Source of the DNA: Pseudomonas mosselii
GTDB lineage: Bacteria; Pseudomonadota; Gammaproteobacteria; Pseudomonadales; Pseudomonadaceae
Direction of reading: 5' to 3'
Length of the DNA stretch: 64,000 nucleotides
Assembly: GCF_003205295.1 (NCBI RefSeq)
Contig: NZ_QJRP01000019.1
Location: 1 to 64,000, forward strand
Shown: in pieces, positions 52,255-61,075 of the stretch
How positions within the stretch are numbered: the stretch's first letter is position 1
Layout: each line of letters starts with the position of its first letter
The notes under the pieces: generated by a model
What the model saw: only the letters and a program-made list of their open reading frames with translations
Database searches by the model: none
Told to the model about the DNA's origin: nothing
Program-made: the position numbers and the translations under genes

Positions 52255-52577
52255 GGGGCAGGCCTTTCAAGGTGATGAGAATTGGCGTCCGGCTTCGAAT
52301 TGCCGGGGCTGCTTTGCAGCCCTTTCGCGGCACAAGGCCGCTCCTACAGGGGTGCGCGATCGCCTGTAGGAGCGGCCTTGTGCCGCGAAAGGGTCGCAAA
52401 GCGACCCCGCCAATCTTGAACTAGAGCGGCCATATCCCAAAAATCGCAAAACCTTGAGAGAGATGGTTCCAAGGGCCCACAGGGCTCCACCTCGGGTAGC
52501 CTTTTCGCCCGGGCAGGCAATACTTCCCTGTACAGGCGAGCGTGTTGCTGATGACGCGAGCCGCGAGGAGGTGCGAG
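52255..52577. other. Intergenic region after the anti-sigma gene
   Basis: 323 bases: a REP pair at 52299-52414, then about 160 bases with no recognised gene or operator, ending in the AGGAGG ribosome-binding site of the malate dehydrogenase gene at 52566-52571. Confidence 0.6.
52299..52414. repeat. REP-type inverted pair (family A), inverted arrangement
   Basis: Here the units are arranged tail to tail: caaggccgctcctacagg is in the left half and cctgtaggagcggccttg in the right half, the reverse of other pairs in the window. attgccggggctgct/ggtcgcaaagcgacc parts form the outer stems. Confidence 0.85.
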
Positions 52578-53507
52578 GTGAACAAACTATCTATCGTGGG
52601 TGCCGGTATCGTCGGTGAGGCTGCAGCCCAGGCCATCGCCCGGGATGCGCTCTGCCGTGAACTGGCGTTGATCGACGTCCAGGGTGAGCTGGCCCAGGGC
52701 AAAGCGCTGGATATCTGGCAGGCGGCAGTGGAGTCCGGGTCCGACACCAAGGTGTACGGCGGGTCGGATGCCCGGTTGCTGCAGGGTTCCGACCTGGTGG
52801 TTATCACGGCGGGCGTGCCGCGCAAGCCTGGCCAGTCGCGGCAGGATGTCCTGGCCATCAACCTGCCGATACTCGACGGCATCATGCATGATGTGAAACA
52901 GCATGCGCCGACCGCGACGGTGTTGGTGGTGTCGAATCCGGTCGATGTGCTCACCTACCGGGCCTGGAGCCTCAGTGGCCTGGGCCGCGACAAGGTGTTC
53001 GGCCAAGCGGGGGTGCTGGATACCGCGCGCATGAAGTGTTTCATCGCCGAGCAGACCGGGTTTTCGGCACGGGATATTACGGCGCTGGTCCTGGGCGGGC
53101 ACGGCGACAGCATGGTGCCGTTGATGCGCTACTGCACGGTCGGTGCGGTGCCGCTGGCGCACTTGCTGTCCAGTGAGCAGATCGAGCAGATCGTTGAGCG
53201 TACCCGTAAAGGTGGCGGCGAGATCCTTGCCCTGAAGAAGGTCGGCAGCGCCTGCGATGCGCCGGGCGTGGCGATCGCGCAGATGGTGGATGCGATTGCC
53301 AATGGGCGCAGCCGTATCCTGCCGGCGGTCGCGATTCTCGAGGGCGAGTACGGACGCACGGATATCGCCATGGGTGTTCCCTGCGTACTCTCGGACGAGG
53401 GCATTACGCGGGTGATCGAGCTGCCGCTGGATGCGCAGGAACAGGCGATGTTCGACCGCTCCGCGGATCAGGTGGCGCGGGATATTGCGGAGATGAAGGC
53501 GTTGTAG
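52578..53507 (+). CDS. mdh: Malate dehydrogenase, LDH-like type
   Basis: A 309-residue NAD-dependent 2-hydroxyacid dehydrogenase. The NAD turn is GAGIVGEAAAQ near residue 8; the specificity loop reads VPRKPGQSRQD near 79-89, with arginines as in malate rather than lactate enzymes; LDTARMK and GGHGDSMVP give the catalytic Asp-Arg-His set. The GTG at 52578 is chosen because AGGAGG sits six bases upstream. Lactate dehydrogenase is the alternative reading. It stands alone between a REP pair and the MerR gene. Confidence 0.87.
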   Translation: MNKLSIVGAGIVGEAAAQAIARDALCRELALIDVQGELAQGKALDIWQAAVESGSDTKVYGGSDARLLQGSDLVVITAGVPRKPGQSRQDVLAINLPILDGIMHDVKQHAPTATVLVVSNPVDVLTYRAWSLSGLGRDKVFGQAGVLDTARMKCFIAEQTGFSARDITALVLGGHGDSMVPLMRYCTVGAVPLAHLLSSEQIEQIVERTRKGGGEILALKKVGSACDAPGVAIAQMVDAIANGRSRILPAVAILEGEYGRTDIAMGVPCVLSDEGITRVIELPLDAQEQAMFDRSADQVARDIAEMKAL

Positions 53508-53514
53508 GTAGCCG

Positions 53515-54402
53515 TCACAGGTCCAGGGCGCCCCTGAGCAGAGCATCGAGCATGCCGGGCGCCTGCGGGTCGCGCTCGTCCAGCAAGCACACCGGAATAC
53601 CCTGCAGCACCGCCTGCGAAGCGCTCAGCCCCTCCCCCACCAAGGCCAGCGGGCAAGGTATCTCCATCTGCAGCGAACGCAACCGTTTGCCCAGGGAGGC
53701 GCTTACCGGCCCCTGCACCGCAACCACCAGCACCGCCGGCTGGATCGCCCCGCACACCAGCGCCAGTTCCTCCAGCGGCTGACCACACCCCAGCACCTCG
53801 ATGCGTTGCCGCCGGTCGCTCAGCAGCAGGCCGGTACACAGCAACTGCAGCTCGGCCAGGCCCTCGGCGCCGGCCAGCAGCACCCGTGGCGCATCGGCCT
53901 GGTTCATGTGCAGGCGCAGCAGCAGGCGGGCGCGCAGGAAGGCATCCAGGAACAGCCACTGGCTGCGCTCGCCGAAAGCCTCGCCTTCGGCCAGTTCGTG
54001 CCACACCGGCATGAACACCTCATGCATCACCGTGGCCTTGGGCAGCAGCGTGAACAGCTGCCCGTGAATACCTTCAAGTGCCTGCGCATCAAATGCCTTG
54101 GTCGCCCGGACAACAGCCAGGCGCCAGTCGTGAAAGGCATCGTCCTGCGCAGGGGGCGCGTCGGGCTGGCCGGCGAGCAGCCCGCCGACCTTGCTGATGG
54201 GCACGCCATTGCCGGTCCAACGCAGGATGTCGCGAATACGCTGGACATCCCTGGCCGTGTACAGCCGGTGCCCGCCTTCGGTACGCTGCGGGCTGATCAG
54301 CCCATGGCGGCGCTCCCAGGCGCGCAACGTCACGGGGTTGATGCCAGTCAGGCTGACCACGTCCCGCATGGGCAGCAAGTCGAAGGAAGGGGCGTCGGTC
54401 AT
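53515..54402 (-). CDS. MerR-family light-response regulator (LitR/CarH-like without cobalamin ligand)
   Basis: A 295-residue regulator. The MerR helix-turn-helix is at about 10-75 (VSLTGINPVTLRAWERRHGL, family-typical RTEGGHRLY). The C-terminal part (about 85-290) follows the cobalamin-binding fold of CarH/LitR, but the region aligned with the axial histidine motif (E-x-H-E-x-G) reads GLAELQ, so B12 binding is unlikely. It is divergent from a short LOV photoreceptor, the arrangement seen in P. putida, where LOV proteins and such MerR repressors cooperate. The start at 54402 is uncertain by up to nine codons. Confidence 0.82.
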   Translation of the reverse strand: MTDAPSFDLLPMRDVVSLTGINPVTLRAWERRHGLISPQRTEGGHRLYTARDVQRIRDILRWTGNGVPISKVGGLLAGQPDAPPAQDDAFHDWRLAVVRATKAFDAQALEGIHGQLFTLLPKATVMHEVFMPVWHELAEGEAFGERSQWLFLDAFLRARLLLRLHMNQADAPRVLLAGAEGLAELQLLCTGLLLSDRRQRIEVLGCGQPLEELALVCGAIQPAVLVVAVQGPVSASLGKRLRSLQMEIPCPLALVGEGLSASQAVLQGIPVCLLDERDPQAPGMLDALLRGALDL

Positions 54403-54555
54403 GGCCAAGGTTCGCATGGGTGAAAGCACATTCTAAACCCATGGGCACCTGTTGCGGCGAGCCTCCTTGGGTCATCATGGTCGGCAGGGGCGCCCGAGGT
54501 TCTCGCACGGAGCTACGCTGCGCATTCGGCACACACGATCCGACAGGTGAGTTCC

Positions 54556-55002
54556 ATGATCAACGCGAAACTCCTGCAACTGATGGTCGAACACTCCAAC
54601 GATGGCATCGTCGTCGCCGAGCAGGAGGGCAACGACAGCATTCTCATCTACGCCAACCCGGCCTTCGAACGGCTCACCGGTTACGCCACGGACGACATCC
54701 TCTACCAGGACTGCCGATTTCTCCAGGGTACCGACCACGACCAGCCGGGCGTCGCCGCCATCGGCCAGGCGATCCGCGCAGGCCACCCCTGCCGCCAGGT
54801 GTTGCGCAACTACCGCAAGGATGGCAGCCCGTTCTGGAACGAGCTGTCGATCACCCCGGTACGCAACGAAGCCGACCAGCTGACCTACTACATCGGTATC
54901 CAGCGCGATGTCACGGCCCAGGTGACCGCCGAGGAAAAAGTGCGCGAACTGGAAGCGGAGGTCGCGCGCTTGCGCGAGGCGCTGGCGGCAGCCGAACGCT
55001 GA
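54556..55002 (+). CDS. Short LOV blue-light photoreceptor (PpSB-LOV type)
   Basis: A 148-residue single-LOV protein. The flavin-adduct cysteine is C53 in YQDCRFLQG, the same number as in PpSB1/PpSB2-LOV; NYRKDGSPFWNELSITPV and YYIGIQRDVT complete the FMN pocket. A C-terminal helix (RELEAEVARLREALAA) acts as dimer/effector coiled coil with no output domain, so signalling is by protein contact, probably with the divergent MerR regulator. Start MINAKLLQLMVEH at 54556. Confidence 0.93.
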   Translation: MINAKLLQLMVEHSNDGIVVAEQEGNDSILIYANPAFERLTGYATDDILYQDCRFLQGTDHDQPGVAAIGQAIRAGHPCRQVLRNYRKDGSPFWNELSITPVRNEADQLTYYIGIQRDVTAQVTAEEKVRELEAEVARLREALAAAER

Positions 55003-55012
55003 CGGCAAAAGC

Positions 55013-55088
55013 TGTACAAGAGGATTGTATTTGTACAATTTTAGTTCTAGGCTTCAGTCATACCTGTACAACTTGCCATCGTTGTACA
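55013..55088. promoter_or_regulatory. Four TGTACA sites: operator array of the light-response operon
   Basis: TGTACA occurs at 55013, 55032, 55065 and 55083, in two pairs with 19- and 18-base pitch, plus the half-match TTGTAT at 55025. The block covers the 105-base gap before the SnoaL gene. MerR regulators of the LitR/CarH group bind TGTA-type sites, so this is the probable light-controlled promoter. Confidence 0.7.
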
Positions 55089-55107
55089 GGATTGCCCGGA
55101 GCCGCGC

Positions 55108-55530
55108 ATGTCAGACTACCTGCAGCATTTCGCCGAATGCTTCGCCCGCCTGCACCGGGGCAATCTGGACTCGCTGGAAAACCTGTACAGCGAAGATGTC
55201 ATCTTTCGCGACCCGCTACACCGGATCGATGGGCTGCCCGCCCTGAAGGCGTACCTCGCCCAGCTCTACGCCAACGCCCATGACATCCGCTATGCCTTCA
55301 CCGGCGCCGACGAGGTCCGGCCCGGGCAGGGCTACCTGCGCTGGACCCTGCACTTTCGCCATCCACGCCTGGCTGGCGGTCGGCCCATCAGCCTGCAGGG
55401 CTGCAGCCATCTGCAATGGCAGCAGCGGGTGCAGGTTCACCAGGATTACTTCGACGCTGGCGCCCTGCTGTATGAACATGTCCCGGTCATGGGAGGCGCC
55501 ATTCGCTGGCTCAAGGGTCGGCTGGCATGA
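55108..55530 (+). CDS. SnoaL-like / NTF2-fold protein
   Basis: A 140-residue protein of the NTF2-like cone fold (FARLHRGNLDSLENLYSEDV and the typical F-x-DP at FRDPLHRIDG). Members act as small isomerases, hydrolases or ligand carriers; catalytic residues cannot be assigned. It is the first gene of the operon after the TGTACA array and overlaps the SDR start by four bases. Confidence 0.85.
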   Translation: MSDYLQHFAECFARLHRGNLDSLENLYSEDVIFRDPLHRIDGLPALKAYLAQLYANAHDIRYAFTGADEVRPGQGYLRWTLHFRHPRLAGGRPISLQGCSHLQWQQRVQVHQDYFDAGALLYEHVPVMGGAIRWLKGRLA

Positions 55531-56279
55531 GCCGCTACTGGCTGACCGGCGCCAGCAGCGGCATCGGCGCCGCACTGGCCTTGCAATTGCTGGAGCAGGG
55601 GCACCAGGTGGCCCTCGGAGGCCGTTGCGCCGAGCGCCTGGCGCCCCTGGTCGAACGCTTTCCCGGGCAGGCGCTGCCGGCCCTTGGCGATATAGACGAC
55701 CGCGAACGGCTGGCGTTGATCGCCGGGGAACTGCAGCAGGCCTGGGGGGCGCTGGACGGGGTCATTCTCAACGCCGGGACCTGCGAATACCTGGAGCCGG
55801 GTCGATTCGACCCTGACCTGGTCGAGCGTGTGGTGCGTACCAACCTGCTGGGCCTGTGTCATTGCCTGGCCGTCGCCCTGCCCTTGCTGCATCGCGGCGA
55901 ACGCCCGCATGTGGTGGTGATGGGCAGCTCGGTGGCCTGGCTCGCCCTGCCCCGGGCCGGCGCCTATGGCGCATCCAAGGCCGCCGTGCGTTACCTGGTC
56001 GAATCGCTGCGCATCGATCTGGCCAATGAAGGCATTGATGTCACCCTGGTCAGCCCCGGCTTCGTCGATACGCCCCTGACCCGGCGCAACGACTTCCCCA
56101 TGCCCCAGCGCTGGACGGCGCAGCGCGCCGCCCGCCATATCGCCCGGCGCCTACCCGGGCGGCCGCTGGAAATCAACTTCCCCGTTGCGTTCACCCTGGC
56201 CCTGCGCCTGCTCGGCACGTTGCCGCCGCGTTGGCGCCTGGCGCTGGGTCGACGCCTGGCAAGACGGCCACAGGAATAA
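55527..56279 (+). CDS. SDR-family oxidoreductase of the light-response operon
   Basis: A 250-residue classical SDR. NAD(P) turn TGASSGIG (residues 7-14), NAG (90-92), serine in VVMGSSVAW and catalytic Y-G-A-S-K (YGASKAAVRY near 150) are all present. It overlaps the SnoaL gene (ATGA) and is followed after six bases by the FAD oxidoreductase. In related clusters these enzymes act on lipid substrates; the exact reaction is unknown. Confidence 0.9.
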   Translation: MSRYWLTGASSGIGAALALQLLEQGHQVALGGRCAERLAPLVERFPGQALPALGDIDDRERLALIAGELQQAWGALDGVILNAGTCEYLEPGRFDPDLVERVVRTNLLGLCHCLAVALPLLHRGERPHVVVMGSSVAWLALPRAGAYGASKAAVRYLVESLRIDLANEGIDVTLVSPGFVDTPLTRRNDFPMPQRWTAQRAARHIARRLPGRPLEINFPVAFTLALRLLGTLPPRWRLALGRRLARRPQE

Positions 56280-56285
56280 CCCGCC

Positions 56286-57533
56286 ATGCGCATCGCGATC
56301 ATTGGCAGCGGCATCGCCGGCCTGACCTGCGCCCACCTGCTGTCGCGCCGCCACGAGGTCACGGTGTTCGAGGCCGAGGACTGGATCGGCGGCCACACCC
56401 ATACCGTCGAAGTGCGCTGGCGCGGCGAACGTCATGCGGTGGACACCGGCTTCATCGTGTTCAACGACTGGACCTACCCGAACTTCATCCGCCTGCTCGA
56501 CCAGCTCGGGGTTGCCTCGCGGCCGACCCAGATGAGCTTCTCGGTGCATGACCCGGACAGTGGCCTCGAATACAACGGCCACAACCTCGACTCCCTGTTC
56601 GCGCAGCGGCGCAACCTGGTGTCGCCTGGGTTCTGGGGCATGCTGCGCGACATCCTGCGTTTCAACCGCCAGGCCTTGGCCGATCTGGACCGCGGGCGCA
56701 TCGATCCGTCCACCACCCTGGGCGGTTACCTCCAGGTACAGGGCTATGGCCGGCGCTTTGTCGAGCACTACGTCGTGCCGATGGGCTCGGCAATCTGGTC
56801 GATGTCACGGGCAGACATGCTCGGTTTTCCCCTGCAGTTCTTCGTGCGTTTCTGTCGCAACCATGGGCTGCTGTCGGTGAACCAGCGTCCGCAGTGGCGG
56901 GTCGTCGAGGGTGGTTCGCGCAGCTATGTCGCACCGCTGTGCCGGCCATTCGCCGAGCGCATCCGCCTGGCGTGCAAGGTCGACCGGGTCAGCCGCGATG
57001 AAGATGGCGTCACCCTGCACGGCAAGGCCGGTGCCGAGCGTTTCGACAACGTGGTGTTCGCCTGCCACAGCGACCAGGCCCTTGCCCTGCTGGAAGCACC
57101 CAGCGCCCAGGAGCGCGCGGTGCTCGGGGCCATCACCTACGCCAGCAACGATGTGCTGCTGCACACCGACACCCGCCTGCTACCGCGCCGGCGCAAGGCC
57201 TGGGCCAGCTGGAACTACCGCCTGGGCGGTCCCGAACAGGCCCCGGCCGCGCTGACCTATAACATGAACATCCTGCAGGGCATCCAGGCCCCGGTGACCT
57301 TCTGCGTCAGCCTCAACCAGACCTCACTTGTAGACCCGGCGCAGATCATCGCCCGCTACAAGTACGCCCACCCCCAATACAGCCTCGCCGCCACCGCCGC
57401 CCAGGCCCGCCAGGCCGAGCTGCAGGGCCAGCACCACAGCTACTACTGCGGCGCCTACTGGGGCAACGGCTTTCATGAGGACGGCGTGGTCAGTGCGCTC
57501 AAGGTCGCCGAACACTTCGGAGAGCAATTGTGA
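56286..57533 (+). CDS. FAD-dependent amine-oxidase-like oxidoreductase
   Basis: A 415-residue flavoprotein starting MRIAIIGSGIAGLTCAHLLS (FAD dinucleotide motif), with GGHTHTVEV and DTGFIVFNDWTYPNF following. It belongs to the amine oxidase/desaturase-like group found with DUF1365 and CFA-type methyltransferase genes. Likely role is oxidation or desaturation of an acyl chain, perhaps in furan fatty-acid or branched-lipid synthesis. Its stop overlaps the GTG start of the DUF1365 gene. Confidence 0.9.
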   Translation: MRIAIIGSGIAGLTCAHLLSRRHEVTVFEAEDWIGGHTHTVEVRWRGERHAVDTGFIVFNDWTYPNFIRLLDQLGVASRPTQMSFSVHDPDSGLEYNGHNLDSLFAQRRNLVSPGFWGMLRDILRFNRQALADLDRGRIDPSTTLGGYLQVQGYGRRFVEHYVVPMGSAIWSMSRADMLGFPLQFFVRFCRNHGLLSVNQRPQWRVVEGGSRSYVAPLCRPFAERIRLACKVDRVSRDEDGVTLHGKAGAERFDNVVFACHSDQALALLEAPSAQERAVLGAITYASNDVLLHTDTRLLPRRRKAWASWNYRLGGPEQAPAALTYNMNILQGIQAPVTFCVSLNQTSLVDPAQIIARYKYAHPQYSLAATAAQARQAELQGQHHSYYCGAYWGNGFHEDGVVSALKVAEHFGEQL

Positions 57534-58339
57534 ACAGCAGCCTGTGCCCGGGCTGGGTCAGCCATCGGCGCCTGGTGCCCCGGCCGCATGCCTTGCGCTA
57601 CCGGATCGGCATGTTCTACCTGGACCTCGACGAACAGGCCGGGCTGCTGGGCCTGTCACGCTGGGTGGGGCGCTGGCGGCTGGCGCCCCTGAGCTGGCGC
57701 GAGACCGATTACCTGCCGGCGCTGACCGGCAAGGGCGAGCCGCTGGCCCAGGCCGCCCGCCGACTGGTCGGCCAGGCCACCGGCCAGGTTCCCGAAGGCC
57801 CGGTGCGCCTGCTGACCCAGCTGCGCAGTTGGGGACTGTCGTTCAATCCGGTGAGCCTGTACTTCTGCCATGACCGCGACGAGCAGCTGGCGGCGATTCT
57901 GCTGGAAGTGCGCAACACGCCGTGGCGCGAGCGCTTCCACTATGTGCTGCCGGTGCGGGACGGCCTCGAGCAAACGTTCACCATGGCCAAGGCCTTCCAC
58001 GTATCGCCCTTCCTGCCGATGGCCATGGACTACCACCTGCACTTCCATCTGGATACGCAGCGGATTCACGTGCACATGGAGAACTGGCGAGACGGCCAGA
58101 AGATCTTCGAAGCCGACCTCGCCGTGCGCCGCCAGCCGCTGGACCGCGCCGCGCTGCATCGCTACCTGCTGTCCTTCCCCTGGATGAGCCTGCGCACCGT
58201 CTCGGCCATCTACTGGCAAGCCCTGCGCCTGTTGTTCAAGCGTGTCCCCGTTCACGACCACACCGCCAGCCAGGGCACCCTGGCGCTCGGCCATCGCCGC
58301 GAGGAGCCCGACCATGTCGAACCCCACCCTGAGCGTTAG
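57530..58339 (+). CDS. DUF1365 family protein
   Basis: A 269-residue protein with GTG start (four-base overlap with the previous stop). VSHRRLVPRPHALRYRIGMF and FNPVSLYFCHDRDEQLAAIL are DUF1365 signatures. The family is always linked to CFA-like methyltransferases and FAD oxidases in this operon type; biochemical function is not settled. It overlaps the next gene by 26 bases. Confidence 0.9.
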   Translation: MNSSLCPGWVSHRRLVPRPHALRYRIGMFYLDLDEQAGLLGLSRWVGRWRLAPLSWRETDYLPALTGKGEPLAQAARRLVGQATGQVPEGPVRLLTQLRSWGLSFNPVSLYFCHDRDEQLAAILLEVRNTPWRERFHYVLPVRDGLEQTFTMAKAFHVSPFLPMAMDYHLHFHLDTQRIHVHMENWRDGQKIFEADLAVRRQPLDRAALHRYLLSFPWMSLRTVSAIYWQALRLLFKRVPVHDHTASQGTLALGHRREEPDHVEPHPER

Positions 58340-59573
58340 CAAATCCGCAGGCCTCACTCCGCTGCTGGGTGGGCTGGCCCGCAGCGCGGTGATGGCGCAA
58401 CTGGGCAAGCTGCGCCACGGCCACCTGCGGCTGCGCGAGCGGGGACGGCAATGGAGCTTCGGCGACGCCGACAGCCCGTTGCAGGCCGAAGTGGAGGTCC
58501 TTGAAGGCGCGGCCTGGAACCTGGTGGCCGGCAATGGCTCGATCGGTGCCGGCGAGGCCTACATCCATGGCTACTGGCACAGCCCGGACCTGGCGGCCGT
58601 GACCCGGCTGTTCGTGGCCAACCTGGAGGTACTGGACGCCCTGGAAGGTGGCCTGGCGCGCCTGGGTCGTCCCCTGCTACGACTGCTGCATCGCCTGAAC
58701 CGCAACAACCGACGCGGCGCCAAACGCAATATCCTGGCCCACTACGACCTGGGCAACGTCCTGTTCGAACACCTGCTCGACCCGACCATGATGTACTCGG
58801 CGGCCCGGTTCGAACACCCCGACCAACCCCTGGAGCACGCCCAACTGAACAAGCTGGAGCAGATCTGCCGCAAGCTCGAACTGAGTGCGCGGGATCACCT
58901 GCTGGAGATCGGCAGCGGCTGGGGCAGCCTGGCGATCCACGCCGCGACCCGGCACGGCTGCCGGGTCACCACCACGACGCTCTCCGAGGCCCAGTACGCC
59001 TTCACCCTGCAGCGCGTCCAGGCATTGGGGCTGGAACAACGCGTGACGGTGTTGCGCCAGGATTATCGCGACCTGCAGGGCAGCTTCGACAAGCTGGTCT
59101 CGATCGAGATGATCGAAGCCGTCGGCCACCGTTACCTGCCCGTGTACTTTCGCCAGTGCGCAACGCTGCTCAAGCCCGACGGGCTGATGCTACTGCAGGC
59201 CATCACCATCCGCGACCAGCGCTATGCCCAGGCCCGGCGCTCGGTGGACTTCATCCAGCGCTACATCTTTCCTGGCGGCGCCTTGCCGTCGTTGAGCGTG
59301 CTGCTCGACACCGCCAGCCGCCAGACAGGGCTGAACCTCGTGCACCTGGAGGACTTCGGCCTGGACTACGCCCGCACCCTGCTCCATTGGCGCGACAACC
59401 TGCGTCAGGCACGTGGCGCGCTGGCGGCGCTCGGCTACGACGAAATGTTCCAGCGCCTGTGGGAGTACTACCTGTGCTATTGCCAGGGCGGATTCGAGGA
59501 GCGCGCCATCGGCGTCGCCCAGTTGCTGTGGGCAGGCCCCTCGGCACGCCGCGCCCCGTTGCCCGGGCACTGA
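58314..59573 (+). CDS. CFA synthase-like SAM methyltransferase
   Basis: A 419-residue enzyme of the cyclopropane-fatty-acid synthase family. The SAM site is LLEIGSGWGSLAIHAATRHG near residue 200; SIEMIEAVGHRYLPVYF near 264 and FIQRYIFPGGALPS near 320 are the family blocks near the active site. It methylates unsaturated acyl chains of membrane lipids, making cyclopropane, methyl-branched or furan precursors. Light control would protect membranes from singlet oxygen. The start at 58314 lies inside the DUF1365 gene, with GAGGAG upstream. Confidence 0.92.
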   Translation: MSNPTLSVSKSAGLTPLLGGLARSAVMAQLGKLRHGHLRLRERGRQWSFGDADSPLQAEVEVLEGAAWNLVAGNGSIGAGEAYIHGYWHSPDLAAVTRLFVANLEVLDALEGGLARLGRPLLRLLHRLNRNNRRGAKRNILAHYDLGNVLFEHLLDPTMMYSAARFEHPDQPLEHAQLNKLEQICRKLELSARDHLLEIGSGWGSLAIHAATRHGCRVTTTTLSEAQYAFTLQRVQALGLEQRVTVLRQDYRDLQGSFDKLVSIEMIEAVGHRYLPVYFRQCATLLKPDGLMLLQAITIRDQRYAQARRSVDFIQRYIFPGGALPSLSVLLDTASRQTGLNLVHLEDFGLDYARTLLHWRDNLRQARGALAALGYDEMFQRLWEYYLCYCQGGFEERAIGVAQLLWAGPSARRAPLPGH

Positions 59574-59576
59574 CCC

Positions 59577-60065
59577 ATGCGCCGTGGCTGGCTGATCGCC
59601 AATGCCCTGTGGCTGCAGGCTGGCTGGTGGCTGTGCGTGCTCGGGGCGCGATGGCCCTGGTTGCTGCTGCTGGTGCCGCCGGCCATGGCGGTGCATGTAA
59701 TCCTGTGCCGGGATCGCCCTGGCGAGGCTTGGACGCTACTGCGCGTGACACTGGCCGGCGCCCTGCTGGACAGCTTGCTCGGCGCGCTTGGCGTGTTCGC
59801 TTTCGACAGCCACCCGCTGCCCGTGTGGCTGGCGATGCTGTGGCTGGTGTTGGCCAGCGGCCTGCGCCACAGCCTGGCCTGGGCCGGCCGGCCGCTCTGG
59901 CGCGGGGCGCTGCTCGGCGCTTTTGGCGGACCGCTGGCCTACCTGGCCGGCGCCCGCCTGGCGCAGGTCGACCTGCCGTTGGGCACGGTCACCACCGCCC
60001 TGCTGCTGGCGCCGATCTGGGCGCTGCTGTTGCCCTCTCTGGTACGCCTGGCGGCGTGGCGCTGA
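59577..60065 (+). CDS. DUF2878 integral membrane protein
   Basis: A 162-residue protein with about five membrane helices (start MRRGWLIANALWLQAGWW). It matches DUF2878, which is nearly always the neighbour of DUF1365-CFA gene clusters. It begins three bases after the methyltransferase stop and is the last gene of the light-response operon recognised here. Function unknown. Confidence 0.88.
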   Translation: MRRGWLIANALWLQAGWWLCVLGARWPWLLLLVPPAMAVHVILCRDRPGEAWTLLRVTLAGALLDSLLGALGVFAFDSHPLPVWLAMLWLVLASGLRHSLAWAGRPLWRGALLGAFGGPLAYLAGARLAQVDLPLGTVTTALLLAPIWALLLPSLVRLAAWR

Positions 60066-60221
60066 TCGGCGGCATGATCGCGATCCGTCAGCCCATTGCA
60101 CATTTCTGCTCTACGCCGCTGGAAGTGATATCAAATTGCCCGATATCATCCCACGCCTTCACGGCAACGCCAGTCGCTGCCTTGGCCATAAATGGTACCT
60201 GTAGCCCCTCAAGGAATGTTC

Positions 60222-60902
60222 ATGCCTGGATTGCTCCGCGCCTTAGCCTGTGTATTGCCCTTTGCCCTGATTGCAGGATGCGGCCCGGTTTCACCCGCCA
60301 TTGTCAGCGAGCCGCTGCAACCTGCCGCAGGCGGGCCCGTCAGCTATCTGGTCGGCAGCATCGGCCCTGCCGCAGAAGACGATGCGTACACTCATCAGCG
60401 AATCAAGTTGCGCAAGACCGATACGCAGGAAAATGCGGCGGCGGTGTGGGGCAACGGCCTCGTGGGGAATACCCCGTCGGACATCAAGGGCGCGCCAGTC
60501 GGGGAACACTACAGCAAGCCGGGAGTCGCCAGCGTCTTCGTCCTGCCGCTCAAGCCTGGTCACTATGAGATTTATGACACCGAGTTCTATTGGCCAGGTG
60601 ACGATAATCTATCGATCAACGCCAAGCGCAAGTTCTCGGTACCCATGGACCTTGAGCCGGGCAAGGCCTACTACCTCGGCGAGTTCCGTTCGCGCTGCCT
60701 GCAACGGATGCTCTGCTTCTTCAGTCTGCGCGACCAGCGGGCACGCGATGAGGTGATCGCCCGTCGTTACTCGCCAAACCTGCCGACGCTGGAAGTGCTG
60801 AGCCTGGACATGAAGCCAGCGTTTCCTTTCATCACGTCGGCAAACAACCCCGAACCGGCCAGCCTGGCCGAAGAACGAGCTCAGGCGCCGAACGGGAACT
60901 AG
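60222..60902 (+). CDS. Lipoprotein of unknown function (226 aa)
   Basis: A 226-residue protein with lipoprotein signal MPGLLRALACVLPFALIAGC (lipid Cys20). The mature part is mainly beta-rich with PLKPGHYEIYDTEFYWPG and EPGKAYYLGEF, suggesting a beta-sandwich fold; the rest is unrecognised. AAGGA eight bases before the ATG at 60222 decides the start over the ATGs upstream. It is separated from the light operon by 156 bases with no recognised signal. Confidence 0.75.
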   Translation: MPGLLRALACVLPFALIAGCGPVSPAIVSEPLQPAAGGPVSYLVGSIGPAAEDDAYTHQRIKLRKTDTQENAAAVWGNGLVGNTPSDIKGAPVGEHYSKPGVASVFVLPLKPGHYEIYDTEFYWPGDDNLSINAKRKFSVPMDLEPGKAYYLGEFRSRCLQRMLCFFSLRDQRARDEVIARRYSPNLPTLEVLSLDMKPAFPFITSANNPEPASLAEERAQAPNGN

Positions 60903-61075
60903 TATCGCAGTCATCCGCCGAACTACGGGCGGCCCTGGAGGCACTGGAAAAATTACGCCTGGGTTGATGAGCACCCGGCTCATCGATTGTCCTAATGCCC
61001 TGCGTGCAATGCTAATTTCAATCGTCCCCGGTGAACCCTCTAGACTGCCGGCTCACCACCATAGGAGCCCACGCG

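Noticed and set aside
52578..53507. Gene considered as L-lactate dehydrogenase
   Set aside because: The specificity loop PRKPGQSR carries the arginines typical of malate-specific enzymes.
60066..60221. Searched for an sRNA or promoter between DUF2878 and the lipoprotein gene
   Set aside because: Only short imperfect repeats (gatatca/gatatca) were seen; nothing supportable.
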